A stretch of 19,132 nt of DNA from assembly GCA_016713435.1 (NCBI GenBank), contig JADJPD010000009.1, positions 1-19,132 of the forward strand, read 5' to 3'. The stretch's first letter is position 1. Each line of letters begins with the position of its first letter. This document shows, in pieces, positions 1 to 10,867 of the stretch. The DNA is from Gemmatimonadota bacterium (GTDB lineage Bacteria > Gemmatimonadota > Gemmatimonadetes > Gemmatimonadales > GWC2-71-9). The notes beneath the pieces were generated by a model. The model saw only the letters and a program-made list of their open reading frames with translations, did no database searches and had not been told where the DNA came from. A program made the position numbers and the translations under genes.

Positions 1-180
1 GCCATCAGCGACCCTGCAATGGCGTTGAGCAGCGTGGACTTCGACCCGTTGCTGCCGAGCACCACCACGAAGGCACTGGGCTCGAGCACCAGGTTGACGT
101 TCTGCAGCGCCGCCGTCTCGTACGCGTGCCCCGGTTGAAGACGTGGCCAGGCCGCGCACCTCCACTGCCGGGCTATCCAT
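1..180 (-). CDS. ABC transporter ATP-binding protein, N-terminal part (COG1101-like)
   Basis: This is the first 60 or so codons of an ABC ATPase that runs off the left edge. The Walker A motif reads GSNGSKSTLLNAIAG, preceded by LQNVNLVLEPSAFVVVLG, typical of the ATPase N-lobe. The chosen ATG at 180 overlaps the permease stop by 8 bases, a usual arrangement for coupled ABC genes. One or two missing bases near 130-145 break the frame between the start (MDSPAVEVRGLA) and the Walker A segment. The protein should hydrolyse ATP on the cytoplasmic face to power the importer encoded upstream. Its assignment to the COG1101 family is inferred mainly from the neighbouring permease and binding protein. 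The Walker A Gly before Lys is Ser here (GSKST rather than GSGKST or GAGKST), which could be real or a sequencing artefact. Confidence 0.8.
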   Translation of the reverse strand, partial: MDSPAVEVRGLATSSTGARVRDGGAAERQPGARAQCLRGGARQQRVEVHAAQRHCRVADG

Positions 181-1044
181 GCGCCCTCCGGAACCGCGGG
201 AACCAGCGCGGCAGCAGCAGCGCCAGCAGCACGAAGAGCGCCGAACAGCTTGAGCGCGTTGGGGTCGAAGCCCATCCGGAGCACCGCCGCCACCATCAGT
301 CGGAACGCCACCGCCCCCATGAGCGCCGCCAGCAGCCGCCGCCGGATGGTCCGCTGCGAGAACAGCGCTTCCCCGAGGATGATGCTCGCCAGCGCGGTGA
401 CGATCATCCCGGCGCCGTTCTGGACGTTGGCAAAGCCCGTGTAGTGCACCATCAGCGCGCCGAGATGCCCACCCCGCTGTTGGCCAGCGCCAGGCCGAGC
501 GTGGTGGCGAGCGCCGTGTCGATGGCCTGCGCCTTGGCCATGCGCGAATTGCTGCCGGTGGAGCGGAGCGCCAGCCCCAGGTCCGGTGTTCTCACGAAGA
601 TCCCGAACACCCCGCCGAAGCCGACGAGCCCCAGCAGCACCACGATCGCGCCCACGTCCGCGGGCAGCGCTCGGCACCAGGCCGGCGATCTGGTCGAACA
701 GCGTGTGCCGGCTCGCCAGCGAGAGGTTGCCGGCGCCGATGGTCCAGTAGGTGACGGAGTAGAGCCCCGTCGACACCAGGATGCCGGAGAGGATCGCGTC
801 CACCTTGCCCCGGGTGTGGATGAGGCCCGTCACCACGCCGGCGAGCGCCCCGCGACCCCGGCCAGGATCGTCACCACGGGCGGGAGCCCGCCATGAGGAG
901 CGCCCCGCCACTGCCCCGCCGATGGTGAACGCGCCATCCGTCGTGAGGTCCAGTGTCCGGAGGATCCGGAACGACACGAACACCCTGGAGGCTCAGCAGC
1001 GCCAGCAGGATGCCCATCGCCAGCGACGAGAGGAGGAGGCTCAT
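173..1044 (-). CDS. ABC transporter permease (COG4120-like), frameshifted
   Basis: This is an integral membrane permease of about 290 residues, reconstructed across several frameshifts. It starts MSLLLSSLAMGILLALLSLQ at 1044 behind a GGAGGG ribosome-binding site. It continues with fragments such as LTTDGAFTIGGA, LGLALRSTGSNSRMAKAQAI and ALMVHYTGFANVQNGAGMIV, then ends PRWFPRFRRAHG. The segment 'RSTGSN..MAKAQAI.....LGLALAN' is characteristic of the uncharacterised-substrate permease family (COG4120), related to branched-chain amino-acid permeases. Together with the binding protein upstream and the ATPase downstream it forms one importer in a single minus-strand operon. The intact piece is at 452-655; other segments sit in different frames because of short indels near 660-1000 and 430-460. 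The substrate is not readable from the sequence; relatives import tryptophan or other small molecules. Confidence 0.82.
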
Positions 1045-1061
1045 CCGGCCCTCCACGTCCG

Positions 1062-2266
1062 TCACCTGCGCCGTCCAGCACGCCGCGCAGGAGCGACCGA
1101 GGTTCCCGCGCCCTCCTGCGGCCGGAGGTCCCACCAGTGCGGCACCGCGCGGAGCGGCAGCGTCTGGAACAGCCGCCCCACCAGCGCCGGCAGCATCACC
1201 GTCCGCTGCGGCACCGGCGCGTAGGGGGAACACGGCGGCACGCAGGTGCCCGCGCACCGTTCCCCCGGCGTCGAGCGGCCGGAGGTACGGCGCCAGGATT
1301 CCCGCGGCCCCTGGCGCCCCGCGCCACCACGCCCACGATGAGCGCCGTGGTCCCGGATACGACGGCTCCGGCGTGAACGACACCAGGTCCCGCAGCGCCC
1401 CCGCCGCCACCTGCGTCGGCGGCATTCCGCAGGCGTCGCGCGCCGATGAGGCCGCGCACCTCCGCCACCGTGGCCAGCACCAGCGTCGGCGTTCCCCCAT
1501 CTCGAGGCACACCTCGCACAGCTCGCCAGCGGGATCTCGTCGCTGTTGGGCTGGGTAGTAGCGGATCAGGTCGGTGAACATCCCCGCCACACGATCCTCG
1601 ACGAGAGCACCGCCGCCGGCACCCGCTCGGCGTAGCTCACCATGGAAGTCGGGGACCGTGGCGTCCGTCGGCAGGTAGCCGATGACGCCTTCGGCCGCGA
1701 TGAACTCGCCGAGCCGCGGCAGCGCCTCCTCCGGCGAGTCCGCGATTGCCCGAGCCCGGGGCCGAAGCTGCCGAGCGGGAACTCGATCCGCTCCGCCCGG
1801 GCGGGATCGGAGGGGCGGTGAGCGGGCTCTCCGGCTCCCGATCACCCGACGGCCACCCTGCCCTCGGCGTAGTGCGACACCTCGTAGCTGCCGTGCTGCG
1901 CGTCGATGGCCGGCAGGCCACTGCGTGAACTTCCCGACGAGATCGACAGCCGGGTGGGCCGCCCTCCCGGATCAGCGAGCTCTCAGCCCCGCCGCCGCCA
2001 GCAGCGCCCGCGCGGCATCCGACGGCGCCACCACCTGCAGGCTGCGCCCGCAGGGTCGCGAGGTCCTCCGACCGCCGCGCCAGCTTTACGCGCCGCGGCC
2101 GAACTCAGGTACGTCACCCCGGGCCATGTCCAGCTCGATGGTCCGGCGCCGTCCCTGGAGGAGGTCCTCGATGGTAGTCGGAAAGATGACGAGCCGACTC
2201 ACCATCGAGCCGGCCTGTCATCGTCACGACGGCCATCAGGCCGTCGTGCGCTGCGCTCATCCGCAT
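1062..2266 (-). CDS. STAS-domain protein with long conserved-looking C-terminal region, frameshifted
   Basis: No single frame is open here, but joining frames gives a protein of about 400 residues. Residues 1-95 or so look like a STAS (anti-sigma-factor antagonist) domain. The N-terminus is MRMSAAHDGLMAVVTMTGRL. The core is RTIELDMA, then VTYLSSAAARKLARRSEDL, then VVAPSDAARALLAAAGL, matching the beta-strand, the Ser-containing loop and the last strand-helix of the fold. The C-terminal part contains GEFIAAEGVIGYLPTDATVP, DRVAGMFTDLIRYYP, TLVLATVAEVRGLIGA, ALRDLVSFTPEPSYP, TTALIVGVVARG, GILAPYLRPLDAGG and LVGRLFQTLPLRAVPHWWDL; I do not recognise this region. It starts 10 bases after the binding-protein stop and ends about 17 bases before the permease start, so it belongs to the transporter operon. 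A role in signalling or in regulating the transporter is only inference. The exact 3' end depends on how the last indel is resolved. Confidence 0.6.
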
Positions 2267-2276
2267 CAGGGTCAGG

Positions 2277-3304
2277 TCACGGCGCTGCGGGGGCGCCCAC
2301 CACGGTGCCTTCCTTGGCCCCCTCGGCCGGCACCTGGACGCTGGTGTTCGGGTTCACGAGGAGCTTGGTGGTCTCCACGCGGAAGAAGGGGATCCCGGCC
2401 GGGCTCTCACCCTTTGATGATCCGCCCGATCATCTTGCCTGCCTCGACGCCACCCTCCCTGGAAGTCGGGGTAGAAGGCCGCCACCGCGCCCTTCATCAC
2501 CTCGAACGGCGACGACGAGAACACCGGCACCTTTCTTTCTTGGCCGCCGTGATGATGGCGTCGAAGGCGGTGCGCGGCGTTGCCGTAGATCTCGATGGCA
2601 TCCACGCCCCTGCGCCATCAGGGCCTGCGCCGCCGCGGACGCCTCGGCCACGCTGGCGATGGGCTGCGCCACCACCGTGAAGCCCGCCCTCTGCGCCGAG
2701 CCGGTCATCTTTGTCCTTGAGGTTCACCGACAGCGCCTCGTCGGGGCTGAACAGGATGCCGAGCTTGCCCGGCCTTGGGCAGCGTGCGGCGGATCAGCTG
2801 CACGCGGCGCTCCTGCTCCGGGTCGCCGAAGCCGCGGGGAGTACACGCCCGTGATGTTCGGCAGGTGGGCGCTGTCGGTGGTGCCGGCGCTGATGGCGAA
2901 CGGGTCGGAGAGCAGGTGGAAGACCACCGGCACGTCCTTCACCCGCTCGACCGCCACCTGCAGGTAAGTCCTGCAGCGCCACGATCACGGCCGCCTTCTC
3001 GTCGCGCGCGGCGTCGAGCAGGCCTCGGCAGCGTGGCGATGTCGCCTGGGCGCTGGTGGTCTTGAGGACGGTAGTCCTTCCCTCCTCGAGGCCCCATCTC
3101 GCTCAGGCCGAACTTGATCGCGTCCTCGCTCCACTCGCTGCCCATCCAGTCGGCCGCGCGGACCATGGCCACCAGCGGCGGGCCCGCCGGCGCCGGCGGC
3201 GCCTCGTCCTTCTTGGCGCAGGCCGAGAGCAGGGTCGCCGACGCCACCGCACCCATCACCAGGGTACGGGCGCGGCCAGCAACAATCCGACGGGCGACGG
3301 ACAT
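2277..3304 (-). CDS. ABC transporter substrate-binding lipoprotein (COG2984-like), frameshifted
   Basis: This is the periplasmic binding component, about 342 residues. It starts MSVARRIVAGRARTLVMGAV with a signal peptide and lipobox LLSAC near residue 26, so it should be a lipoprotein. Reconstructed segments in order are VERVKDVPVVFHLLSDPFAI, LPNITGVYSP, LGILFSPDEALSVNLKDK, AGFTVVAQPIASVAEASAAA, VDAIEIYGNAAHTAFDAII, RVPVFSSSPFEVMKGAVAAF and FFRVETTKLLVNPNTSVQVP, ending GTVVGAPAAP-stop. The pattern 'PVVF..SDP......PNITGV' and the late 'PVF..' segment are typical of the ABC_sub_bind family (PF04392), which includes tryptophan-binding TrpX. The start at 3304 was chosen for its signal peptide and the upstream GGAGG; the open frame extends further to 3379 but adds no signal-like sequence. 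At least six indels lie between 2450 and 3080. This is the first gene of the operon. Confidence 0.85.
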
Positions 3305-3502
3305 CGCAAAGCCTCCAGCTGACTTGTCATTGGATGGGGGCACCCGCCTCACCGACCGGGCACCCCAAGAATGAGCCAAAATGCAACTTTAGACGGGCGG
3401 GAATATACCCACCGGACCCCCTCACGGAAGAACCCCCCCGGTCGGGCGCTCCGCGGGCTGGCGGGTGGGGCAGGGGGCGGGCGGCGCAGGCGGGGCGGGG
3501 GC

Positions 3503-3752
3503 CGGTGTGACTCAACGCAGAGGCGCAGAGGACGCCGAGGGCCGCAGAGGCGATTGCCCCGGAGTGGGCGCCCCCGCCAGGGGGAAAGCGGGTGGTTGAG
3601 GGTGGCCTGACAGCAGGGTCCAGGGATGGCGCAGACCGCGAAGTGACACCCACAAAAACACCAATGGGCTCACCTTGCAGTGAGCCCACCATCCCCGAGC
3701 AGTTCCTCTGCGGCCCTCCGCGCCCTCTGCGCCTCTGCGTTGAGTCACACCG
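3503..3752. repeat. 250-bp element with 48-bp inverted terminal arms (ACGCAGAGGCGCAGAG type)
   Basis: The arm at 3503-3550 and the arm at 3705-3752 are reverse complements over 48 bases with two mismatches. Each arm carries the CTCTGCG..CTCTGCGTTGA motif (other strand: ACGCAGAGGCGCAGAGG), a repeat type I recall from intergenic DNA of many bacteria. The 154-base centre is unrelated to the arms and contains a hairpin at 3665-3688. There is no open frame for a transposase, so a MITE-like or structured-RNA origin is possible. The element lies 40 bases past the kinase stop codon. The copy number elsewhere in the genome cannot be seen from this window. Confidence 0.75.
3665..3688 (-). terminator. 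Hairpin downstream of the kinase gene
   Basis: This is a perfect 9-bp stem, TGGGCTCAC and GTGAGCCCA, around a 6-base loop (CTTGCA). It lies about 105 bases after the stop of the minus-strand kinase gene. There is no T-run, so if it acts as a terminator it would not be a classical intrinsic one. It may simply be the inner hairpin of the surrounding inverted-repeat element. Confidence 0.3.
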
Positions 3753-3791
3753 CCCCCCCCGGCCCCGGCACCGCCGACGGCGACGCCCACG

Positions 3792-5738
3792 CTAGTCCTT
3801 CCCGAGCGCCTCCCGGATCTCCGCCGCCGCCACGATCGCGTTGTCCACGTCCCGCGACAGCGCCCGCGCCTGCTGGGTCGCCATGGTCAGGTCCCCGAGC
3901 GCCGCCGCCGCGTCGGCCGAGCGGAGGCGGAGCAGGTCGAGCGCACGTTCTGCATGGCCAGGATGCAGCTCTCGAGCTGGCTGGCGATGAGGTCCCGCCG
4001 GCCCTGCAGGTCGCCGATGGTCTTCTTCTGCCGCTCCAGCAGCGTCATCCGCCGCCCGCGCTCCTCGTCGTCCGGCTCCCGCTTCAGGGCCTCGATCCGC
4101 TGGTCGATCCGCTCCAGGCTCTGCAGGTCCATGTTGGTGTCCATGGAGTAGAGCGTCTTGGCCAGGTCGGTGGCCCGCTGGTACAGGCTTTCCACCGTGC
4201 CGGGCACGTCCTCGGGCAGCATGTTCCGCTCCCCGGGCGACATCCGCTCCAGCAGCTTGAGGATCGCCTGCCGGTCGGTGTGCGCCTGCATCACCTGGCC
4301 CATGAAGGGCCCGTACTCGTCGGCCCGCGGCGCCGGAAGGGCGCGTACCGCCTTGCCCCCCTTGCCACTTGGGATGGCAACGGCATCGGGCGCGGCCGGC
4401 CGGTTCAGCACGTCCCGCCAGGGTACCCGCCTGCCAGAGCCGGCTGTAGCTGTTGGCCAGCCCGAACCCCATGAAGAACGTGGGGAACAGGAACCACGGC
4501 TCGTTCATCCCCGTGGCGATGTTGATCATGAAGCAGCCGGCCGACACCGCCGCCCAGCGCGCAAACTGCGCCCGCGTCTTCTGGACGATCTTGGGCTCGC
4601 CGGTGTCCGGCACCGGCAGCGGCGTGTCGCTCCCGCCACTCCGCCGCTCCATCCGGCGGCTGGCGCGGTCCATGTGCCGGTCCAGCCGGTCGCGCCAGTC
4701 GTCGCTCGGGACCGGGCGGCCCTGGCTCGGGCGCTGGGGCAGGGGGCGGCGGCCCAGCGGCGGGCTCTGGGGGATCTGCGGGTTCATCCCCGAGGAGCGC
4801 CGCGGCGAGACGTCCGGCAGGTCGGCGGCGGGGTTGGCGGCCGAGGCCGCGCCGGGTCTGCCCGTGGGCCGGTAGTTGGTGACCGTGCGCGACTCGAGCG
4901 CCTGCCGCAGCGCATCGGCCGACGGCCAGCGGTTCTCCGGGTCCTTCTCCAGGCAGCGCATCACCGCCAGCGCCAGGTCCTCGGGACAGTCGGACCGCTC
5001 CGCGCTGATCGACGGCGGCATCTCCGTGATCTGCTTCATCAGGATGCCCGCCACGCTCGGCGCCGTGAACGGCAGCTTGCCCGTCAGCATCTGGTAGCTG
5101 ACGATGCCGAGCGAGTAGAGGTCGCTCCGCCCGTCGATTTCCTTCTCGCCGGCCGCCTGCTCGGGGCTCATGTACTGCGGCGTGCCGATGGCGACACCGG
5201 CGCTCGTCAGCGTCCCGCCCGACCCGGCGCTCATCGCCTTGGCGATGCCGAAGTCGGTGACCATCACGCGGCCGCGGGTGCCGTCGAGCAGGATGTTGTC
5301 GGGCTTGATGTCGCGATGGATGACCGAGAGCGCGTGCGCCGCGGAGAGCGCGTCGGCGGTCTCCTTCATGATCCGCCGCACCTCCTCCACCGGCAGCTTG
5401 CCCCGCCGCTTGAGCCGCCCGCCGAGCGACTCCCCGTCCACGTACCCCATGACGAAGTAGACGAGGCCATTGCCCTCGCCGACGGCGTAGATGGGAACGA
5501 TGTGCGGATGGGAGAGCCGAGCCGCCGTCTCCGCTTCACGGGTGAAGCGGGCCCGAATCTCGGCCTGGAAGGCCAGTTCGGGCGGGAGCACCTTGATGGC
5601 GACCCGGCGCTTGAGCTTCTCGTCGCGCGCGCGGTAGACGACGCCCATGCCCCCACGACCAATCTCGCCCTCAATGGTGAAGGCGCCGCCAAGGGCGTCA
5701 CTGAGCCGGGGGGCGAGCGGAGAAGTTGGGTCGGTCAT
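3792..5738 (-). CDS. Serine/threonine protein kinase with two-helix membrane segment and coiled-coil tail
   Basis: This is a Hanks-type kinase of about 648 residues. Residues 20-285 form the catalytic domain: glycine loop GRGGMG (28-32 region), Lys49 in VAIKVL, catalytic loop HRDIKPDN near 140, DFGIAK near 161, and GTPQYMSPEQAAG as the activation/P+1 segment. A Pro/Arg-rich linker follows. Two hydrophobic helices at about 393-431 (WAAVSAGCFMINIATG and WFLFPTFFMGFGLANS) resemble a 2TM domain. The C-terminal 170 residues are charged and helical (LLERMSPGERNML, LERIDQRIEALKREPDDEER, ERQKKTIGDLQGRRDL), likely coiled coil. Two compensating indels near 4425 and 3940 move the tail into another frame (open at 3887-4411), but it returns to the original frame to end REALGKD. 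The kinase domain should be cytoplasmic. There is no clear ribosome-binding site before the ATG at 5738. The gene is transcribed away from lon. Confidence 0.93.
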   Translation of the reverse strand: MTDPTSPLAPRLSDALGGAFTIEGEIGRGGMGVVYRARDEKLKRRVAIKVLPPELAFQAEIRARFTREAETAARLSHPHIVPIYAVGEGNGLVYFVMGYVDGESLGGRLKRRGKLPVEEVRRIMKETADALSAAHALSVIHRDIKPDNILLDGTRGRVMVTDFGIAKAMSAGSGGTLTSAGVAIGTPQYMSPEQAAGEKEIDGRSDLYSLGIVSYQMLTGKLPFTAPSVAGILMKQITEMPPSISAERSDCPEDLALAVMRCLEKDPENRWPSADALRQALESRTVTNYRPTGRPGAASAANPAADLPDVSPRRSSGMNPQIPQSPPLGRRPLPQRPSQGRPVPSDDWRDRLDRHMDRASRRMERRSGGSDTPLPVPDTGEPKIVQKTRAQFARWAAVSAGCFMINIATGMNEPWFLFPTFFMGFGLANSYSRLWQAGTLAGRAEPAGRARCRCHPKWQGGQGGTRPSGAAGRRVRALHGPGDAGAHRPAGDPQAAGADVARGAEHAARGRARHGGKPVPAGHRPGQDALLHGHQHGPAEPGADRPADRGPEAGAGRRGARAADDAAGAAEEDHRRPAGPAGPHRQPARELHPGHAERALDLLRLRSADAAAALGDLTMATQQARALSRDVDNAIVAAAEIREALGKD

Positions 5739-5761
5739 CGAGTAGGTGAAGAAGCGTCATA

Positions 5762-5790
5762 GATTTAGCAGCACAGGACGGGGGGGACAA
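5762..5790 (-). promoter_or_regulatory. Candidate sigma70-type promoter of the kinase gene
   Basis: On the minus strand TTGTCC (5790-5785) is followed after exactly 17 bases by TAAATC (5767-5762). This gives a short leader of roughly 17 bases before the ATG at 5738. The -10 match is only moderate, so this is a candidate, supported mainly by spacing and by being AT-rich in very GC-rich DNA. Confidence 0.35.
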
Positions 5791-5990
5791 GGTGAGTCGG
5801 ACACCCCGTACGCGCTACCGACACTTCGGCAGTCCGCGCCGGAAGGTGGAGACGAGTTTGGCAGCCCCTGCGTTTCAACTCGTCACGCCGGCCCCCGGCT
5901 GGTGCCGGATTCCCGGGGGCCCGGATGCCTGACCGATCAGGCGCCCGAACTTCCCGCCCGGCCCCGGTCTACACCTTGGGGACCCCGTAC

Positions 5991-6011
5991 CGGCGGAGCT
6001 ACGCTCCGCCG
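5991..6011. repeat. REP-like hairpin (GGAGC-NNN-GCTCC core)
   Basis: This is a perfect 9-bp stem CGGCGGAGC / GCTCCGCCG with the 3-base loop TAC. It shares the GGAGC-NNN-GCTCC core with the hairpins inside the repeats at 8756-8826 and 11437-11509, so it may be a solitary half-unit of the same family. Confidence 0.5.
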
Positions 6012-6113
6012 ACTGGATCCCGCCACCCGCACCCGGTGGCACGCCCCGTGCCCCTAAGGGGTACCTGTACCAAGACGCACTGCCATAACGCCAGCAACCT
6101 GGAGCAACCATAA

Positions 6114-8696
<2,583 letters not shown>

Positions 8697-8701
8697 AGCA
8701 G

Positions 8702-8729
8702 GAAGGGGCCGGCGATCGCCGGCCCCTTC
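8702..8729 (+). terminator. lon transcription terminator
   Basis: This is a perfect 28-base palindrome starting five bases after the lon stop: arm GAAGGGGCCGGC, centre GATC, matching arm GCCGGCCCCTTC. It is followed by GCTTTCCTTC, a broken T-rich tail. The very GC-rich stem directly after the stop makes an intrinsic terminator likely. As it is symmetric it could also stop transcription arriving from the other strand. Confidence 0.75.
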
Positions 8730-8755
8730 GCTTTCCTTCACCACCCCATGATGGC

Positions 8756-8826
8756 CGTGGGGCCGGAGCGCCGCCCGGCCACTCGATCCCCAGGTCCCAG
8801 CGGCCGGAGCGGCGCTCCCGCCCACG
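8756..8826. repeat. REP/BIME-like intergenic repeat, copy A
   Basis: This is a 71-bp unit beginning CGTGGGGCCGGAGCG and ending CGCCCACG, with CCACTCGATC in the middle and a second CGGCCGGAGCGGCGCTCC half. It is closely similar along its whole length to 11437-11509. The two halves are in inverted orientation, so the unit can form paired hairpins; copy A has lost some pairing in its first half. It lies between lon and the cytochrome genes, close to the 3' end of the minus-strand cytochrome. Confidence 0.75.
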
Positions 8827-8836
8827 GCGGCCTGTC

Positions 8837-9703
8837 CTACGAGGCGGACTTCAGGAAATCGTAGATCGCCCCGAGTTCGTCATCGGTCATGTGCCGGTAC
8901 GCCCGCCAGGGCATGAACGGATTGATCGTGGTCTGGTCCGGCCGCACCCCCGTCCGCATCGCCTCACGGAACTGCTCCTCGCTCCACTGCCGCACCCGCC
9001 CCGTGGCCGAGATGTCGGCGGTCTTCGGGGTCCCCGGCGGGCCGAGCTCGAGCCCGCCCTTGAGCGACGCCTGGTGGCAGGAGGTGCACCCGCCGATGTT
9101 GGCCAGGTACTGCCCGTAGGCCACGCTCCGCTCCGGCGTCACGCTCGCCGGCGGGGTGGCGCCGTGGTCCACCACCTCGGCCGCGATGAAGGCCTTGGCG
9201 TCGCGGGCCACGATGAGGCGGCCGACGGGCCCGAGGGTGGTGGCCGGCTGGGTGGTGTCCACCGCAGGTTGCGAGCGCAGGTAGGCGATGACGGCGCCCA
9301 GGTCCGCGTCGCTCAGGTAGGTGTAGGCCTCGGCGGGCATGAAGAGCAGCGGGGTGCCGTCGGGGCGGACGCCGTGGCGGATGGCCAGCTCCAGGCGCTC
9401 GATCTCCGCGCCTGCCACGCCGCCCTTGCCGCTGGTCAGGTTGGGTCCCACGAAGGTGCCCACCGGCCCCATGGCCAGGGCGCCGCCGCCCAGGTTCTCG
9501 CCGTGGCAGTCGCGGCAGGCCACCACCGCCTCCACCAGGTGCGCACCGCGCGCCAGTGAGGCGGAGTCGGTGGGCACCGCCACGGGGCGCGCGGTCACCT
9601 CGTACTTCTTGCCGACGGCCCTGCTGCTCAGCGCAAAGAGCACCCCCACCGCCAGCACCACCAGCCCCACGATCCCGAGCAGCACCTTGCCCAGCGTCTT
9701 CAT
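8837..9703 (-). CDS. Membrane-anchored diheme cytochrome c
   Basis: This intact 288-residue protein has two cytochrome c domains. Residues 5-26 form a hydrophobic N-terminal anchor (VLLGIVGLVVLAVGVLFAL) without a lipobox, so the hemes should face the periplasm. The first heme site is CRDCH at 63-67 and the second is CTSCH near 205. Likely axial Met ligands are in PLLFMPAEAY and INPFMPWRAY. Each domain has the 'GPNLTSGKGG' or 'TADISATGR' loop and the end motif LSDADLGAVIAYLRS / MTDDELGAIYDFLKS. It probably shuttles electrons for a periplasmic dehydrogenase or respiratory complex; no such partner is in the window. It follows its paralogue by 49 bases on the same strand, so the two form an operon. 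No frameshift is needed. Confidence 0.93.
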   Translation of the reverse strand: MKTLGKVLLGIVGLVVLAVGVLFALSSRAVGKKYEVTARPVAVPTDSASLARGAHLVEAVVACRDCHGENLGGGALAMGPVGTFVGPNLTSGKGGVAGAEIERLELAIRHGVRPDGTPLLFMPAEAYTYLSDADLGAVIAYLRSQPAVDTTQPATTLGPVGRLIVARDAKAFIAAEVVDHGATPPASVTPERSVAYGQYLANIGGCTSCHQASLKGGLELGPPGTPKTADISATGRVRQWSEEQFREAMRTGVRPDQTTINPFMPWRAYRHMTDDELGAIYDFLKSAS

Positions 9704-9752
9704 CGCGTCGTCCCTTGTGTGGAAGTGGACGCGCGCAGCGCCGGGTGAGCCG

Positions 9753-10680
9753 CTAGTGCTGCGCGCGGATGTAGTCGAAGATGGCCCCCACCTCGTCGGC
9801 CGTCATGAAGCGATAGTCCTTCCAGGGCATGAACGGGTTGATCCCGGTGCCCTCGGGGCGGACGCCGCCCTGCACGGCCATCGCGAACTGCGCCTCCGTC
9901 CACTGGGCCATGGGGCCCGTGCTGGTGAGGTCGGTGGAGGGCGGCGTGCCGGGCGCGCCTAGCTGAAGCCCGCCCTTGAGGCTGGGACCATGGCAATGGG
10001 TGCAGCCGGCAATGTTCGCGAGGTACATACCATACTCGACGGTACGCCCCGGCGTAACCCGGGCCGGCGGCACCCGCTGGTGATCGATAATCGCTGCGGC
10101 AATGATGAGCCCCGGGTTGGCGGCCAGGACCGCATGCCCGTCCGGGCCGATCGTCAGGTCCGGATGCGCCTTGTCCACCGGCGGCTTGGAGCGCACCCAG
10201 GCCAGGATGGCCGCGAGGTCTTCGTCACTGAGGTGCTGGTAGGGGCGGAGGGCATGAAGACGAGCGGCGTGCCGTCGGCCCGACGCCGTGGCGGATGTTC
10301 CGGATCCACTCGGCGTCGCTCCGGTAGCTGCCGCCGACGCCGCCCTTGCCGGCCGTGAGGTTCGGCGCCGTGAAGTCGCCGAGCCCGCCCATCAGGAGCA
10401 CCTGGCCGCTCAGGTCCTCGCCGTGACACTCCACGCACACCACCACCGCCTGCGCCAGGTGTTCGCCCCGGGCGATGGCCGCGGCGTCGGTGGGGATGGC
10501 GAGGGTCACGTCCTTCACCTCGTACTTCTTCACCAGCGCGCTGTCGCTGCCGCGCGCGGCGATCGCCGCGGCTTCCCTGGCGCGCGCGGCTTCCAGCGCG
10601 GCATCAGTGCCCGTCCCGCAGGCCGTCACCAGCAGCAGCGCCATCAGTCCCGTGAGGCGCAGGGGTCGCGTCGTTGCCAT
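9753..10680 (-). CDS. Diheme cytochrome c lipoprotein, frameshifted
   Basis: This is a paralogue of the adjacent cytochrome, about 308 residues once frames are joined. The N-terminus MATTRPLRLTGLMALLLVTA runs into Cys21, giving a lipobox VTAC, so it should be a lipoprotein rather than helix-anchored. Heme sites are CVECH in the first domain and CTHCH in the second; likely Met ligands are in PLVFMPSAPY and INPFMPWKDY. The first domain (10225-10680) and second domain (9753-10196) lie in different frames because of indels near 10245-10280, within the end of domain one; both heme motifs are intact. An AGGA ribosome-binding site lies eight bases before the ATG at 10680. It is the upstream gene of the pair. 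The shared layout YEV..(P)TDAA..ARG.HL.(E/Q)AVV.C indicates tandem duplication. Confidence 0.9.
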
Positions 10681-10845
10681 CGAAGAGTTCCTGTGTCAGG
10701 TGGTCGTCGTCTTACCAGCACCTACATGTGCGATTTGAGGCGTCCTGTCGCACTGTGAATGCTAGAGTCGGGGCATTGGCGGGGGCTGAGATCAGCTTGA
10801 AGAAGCCTATCGACTTGGGGGGCGGGCAGTCGTGAGGGTTTGAGG

Positions 10846-10867
10846 GGGGCCGGCCGTGGCCGGCCCC
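10846..10867. terminator. Hairpin at the 3' end of the TetR gene
   Basis: Here a perfect 10-bp stem GGGGCCGGCC / GGCCGGCCCC with a 2-base centre GT abuts the TetR stop codon; the stop's last base is the last base of the stem. Nothing like a T-run follows on the minus strand, so termination is possible but not certain. The motif resembles the lon terminator stem (GGGGCCGGC / GCCGGCCCC), so both may come from one repeat family. Confidence 0.45.

Larger units (their letters stand above)
3305..3791. other. Gene-free region between the ABC operon start and the kinase 3' end
   Basis: No convincing gene is seen here; the short open frames are compositional. The region holds the 5' side of the ABC operon, the inverted-repeat element at 3503-3752 and a small hairpin at 3665-3688. 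On the minus strand an isolated AT-rich patch gives a possible -10 box TATATT at 3407-3402, but no good -35 lies 16-18 bases upstream. I therefore rate it a weak promoter candidate, with an implied leader of about 90 bases. Confidence 0.6.
5739..6113. other. Divergent intergenic region between the kinase and lon
   Basis: There is no gene here. The region must hold the promoters of both divergent genes. Structures seen are a 9-bp inverted repeat GGCCCCCGG (5890-5898) with CCGGGGGCC (5913-5921), the hairpin at 5991-6011, and a small GGTAC-CT-GTACC dyad at 6059-6070, 44 bases before lon. I find no CIRCE element (TTAGCACTC-N9-GAGTGCTAA) that would indicate HrcA control of lon, and no clear lon promoter. 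GGAG nine bases before the lon ATG is its ribosome-binding site. Confidence 0.5.

Noticed and set aside
4158..5762. A 534-residue plus-strand open frame opposite the kinase
   Set aside because: It is a compositional shadow; the minus strand encodes the complete kinase motifs.
5739..6113. HrcA/CIRCE or similar heat-shock operator before lon
   Set aside because: No TTAGCACTC-N9-GAGTGCTAA dyad or close variant is present.
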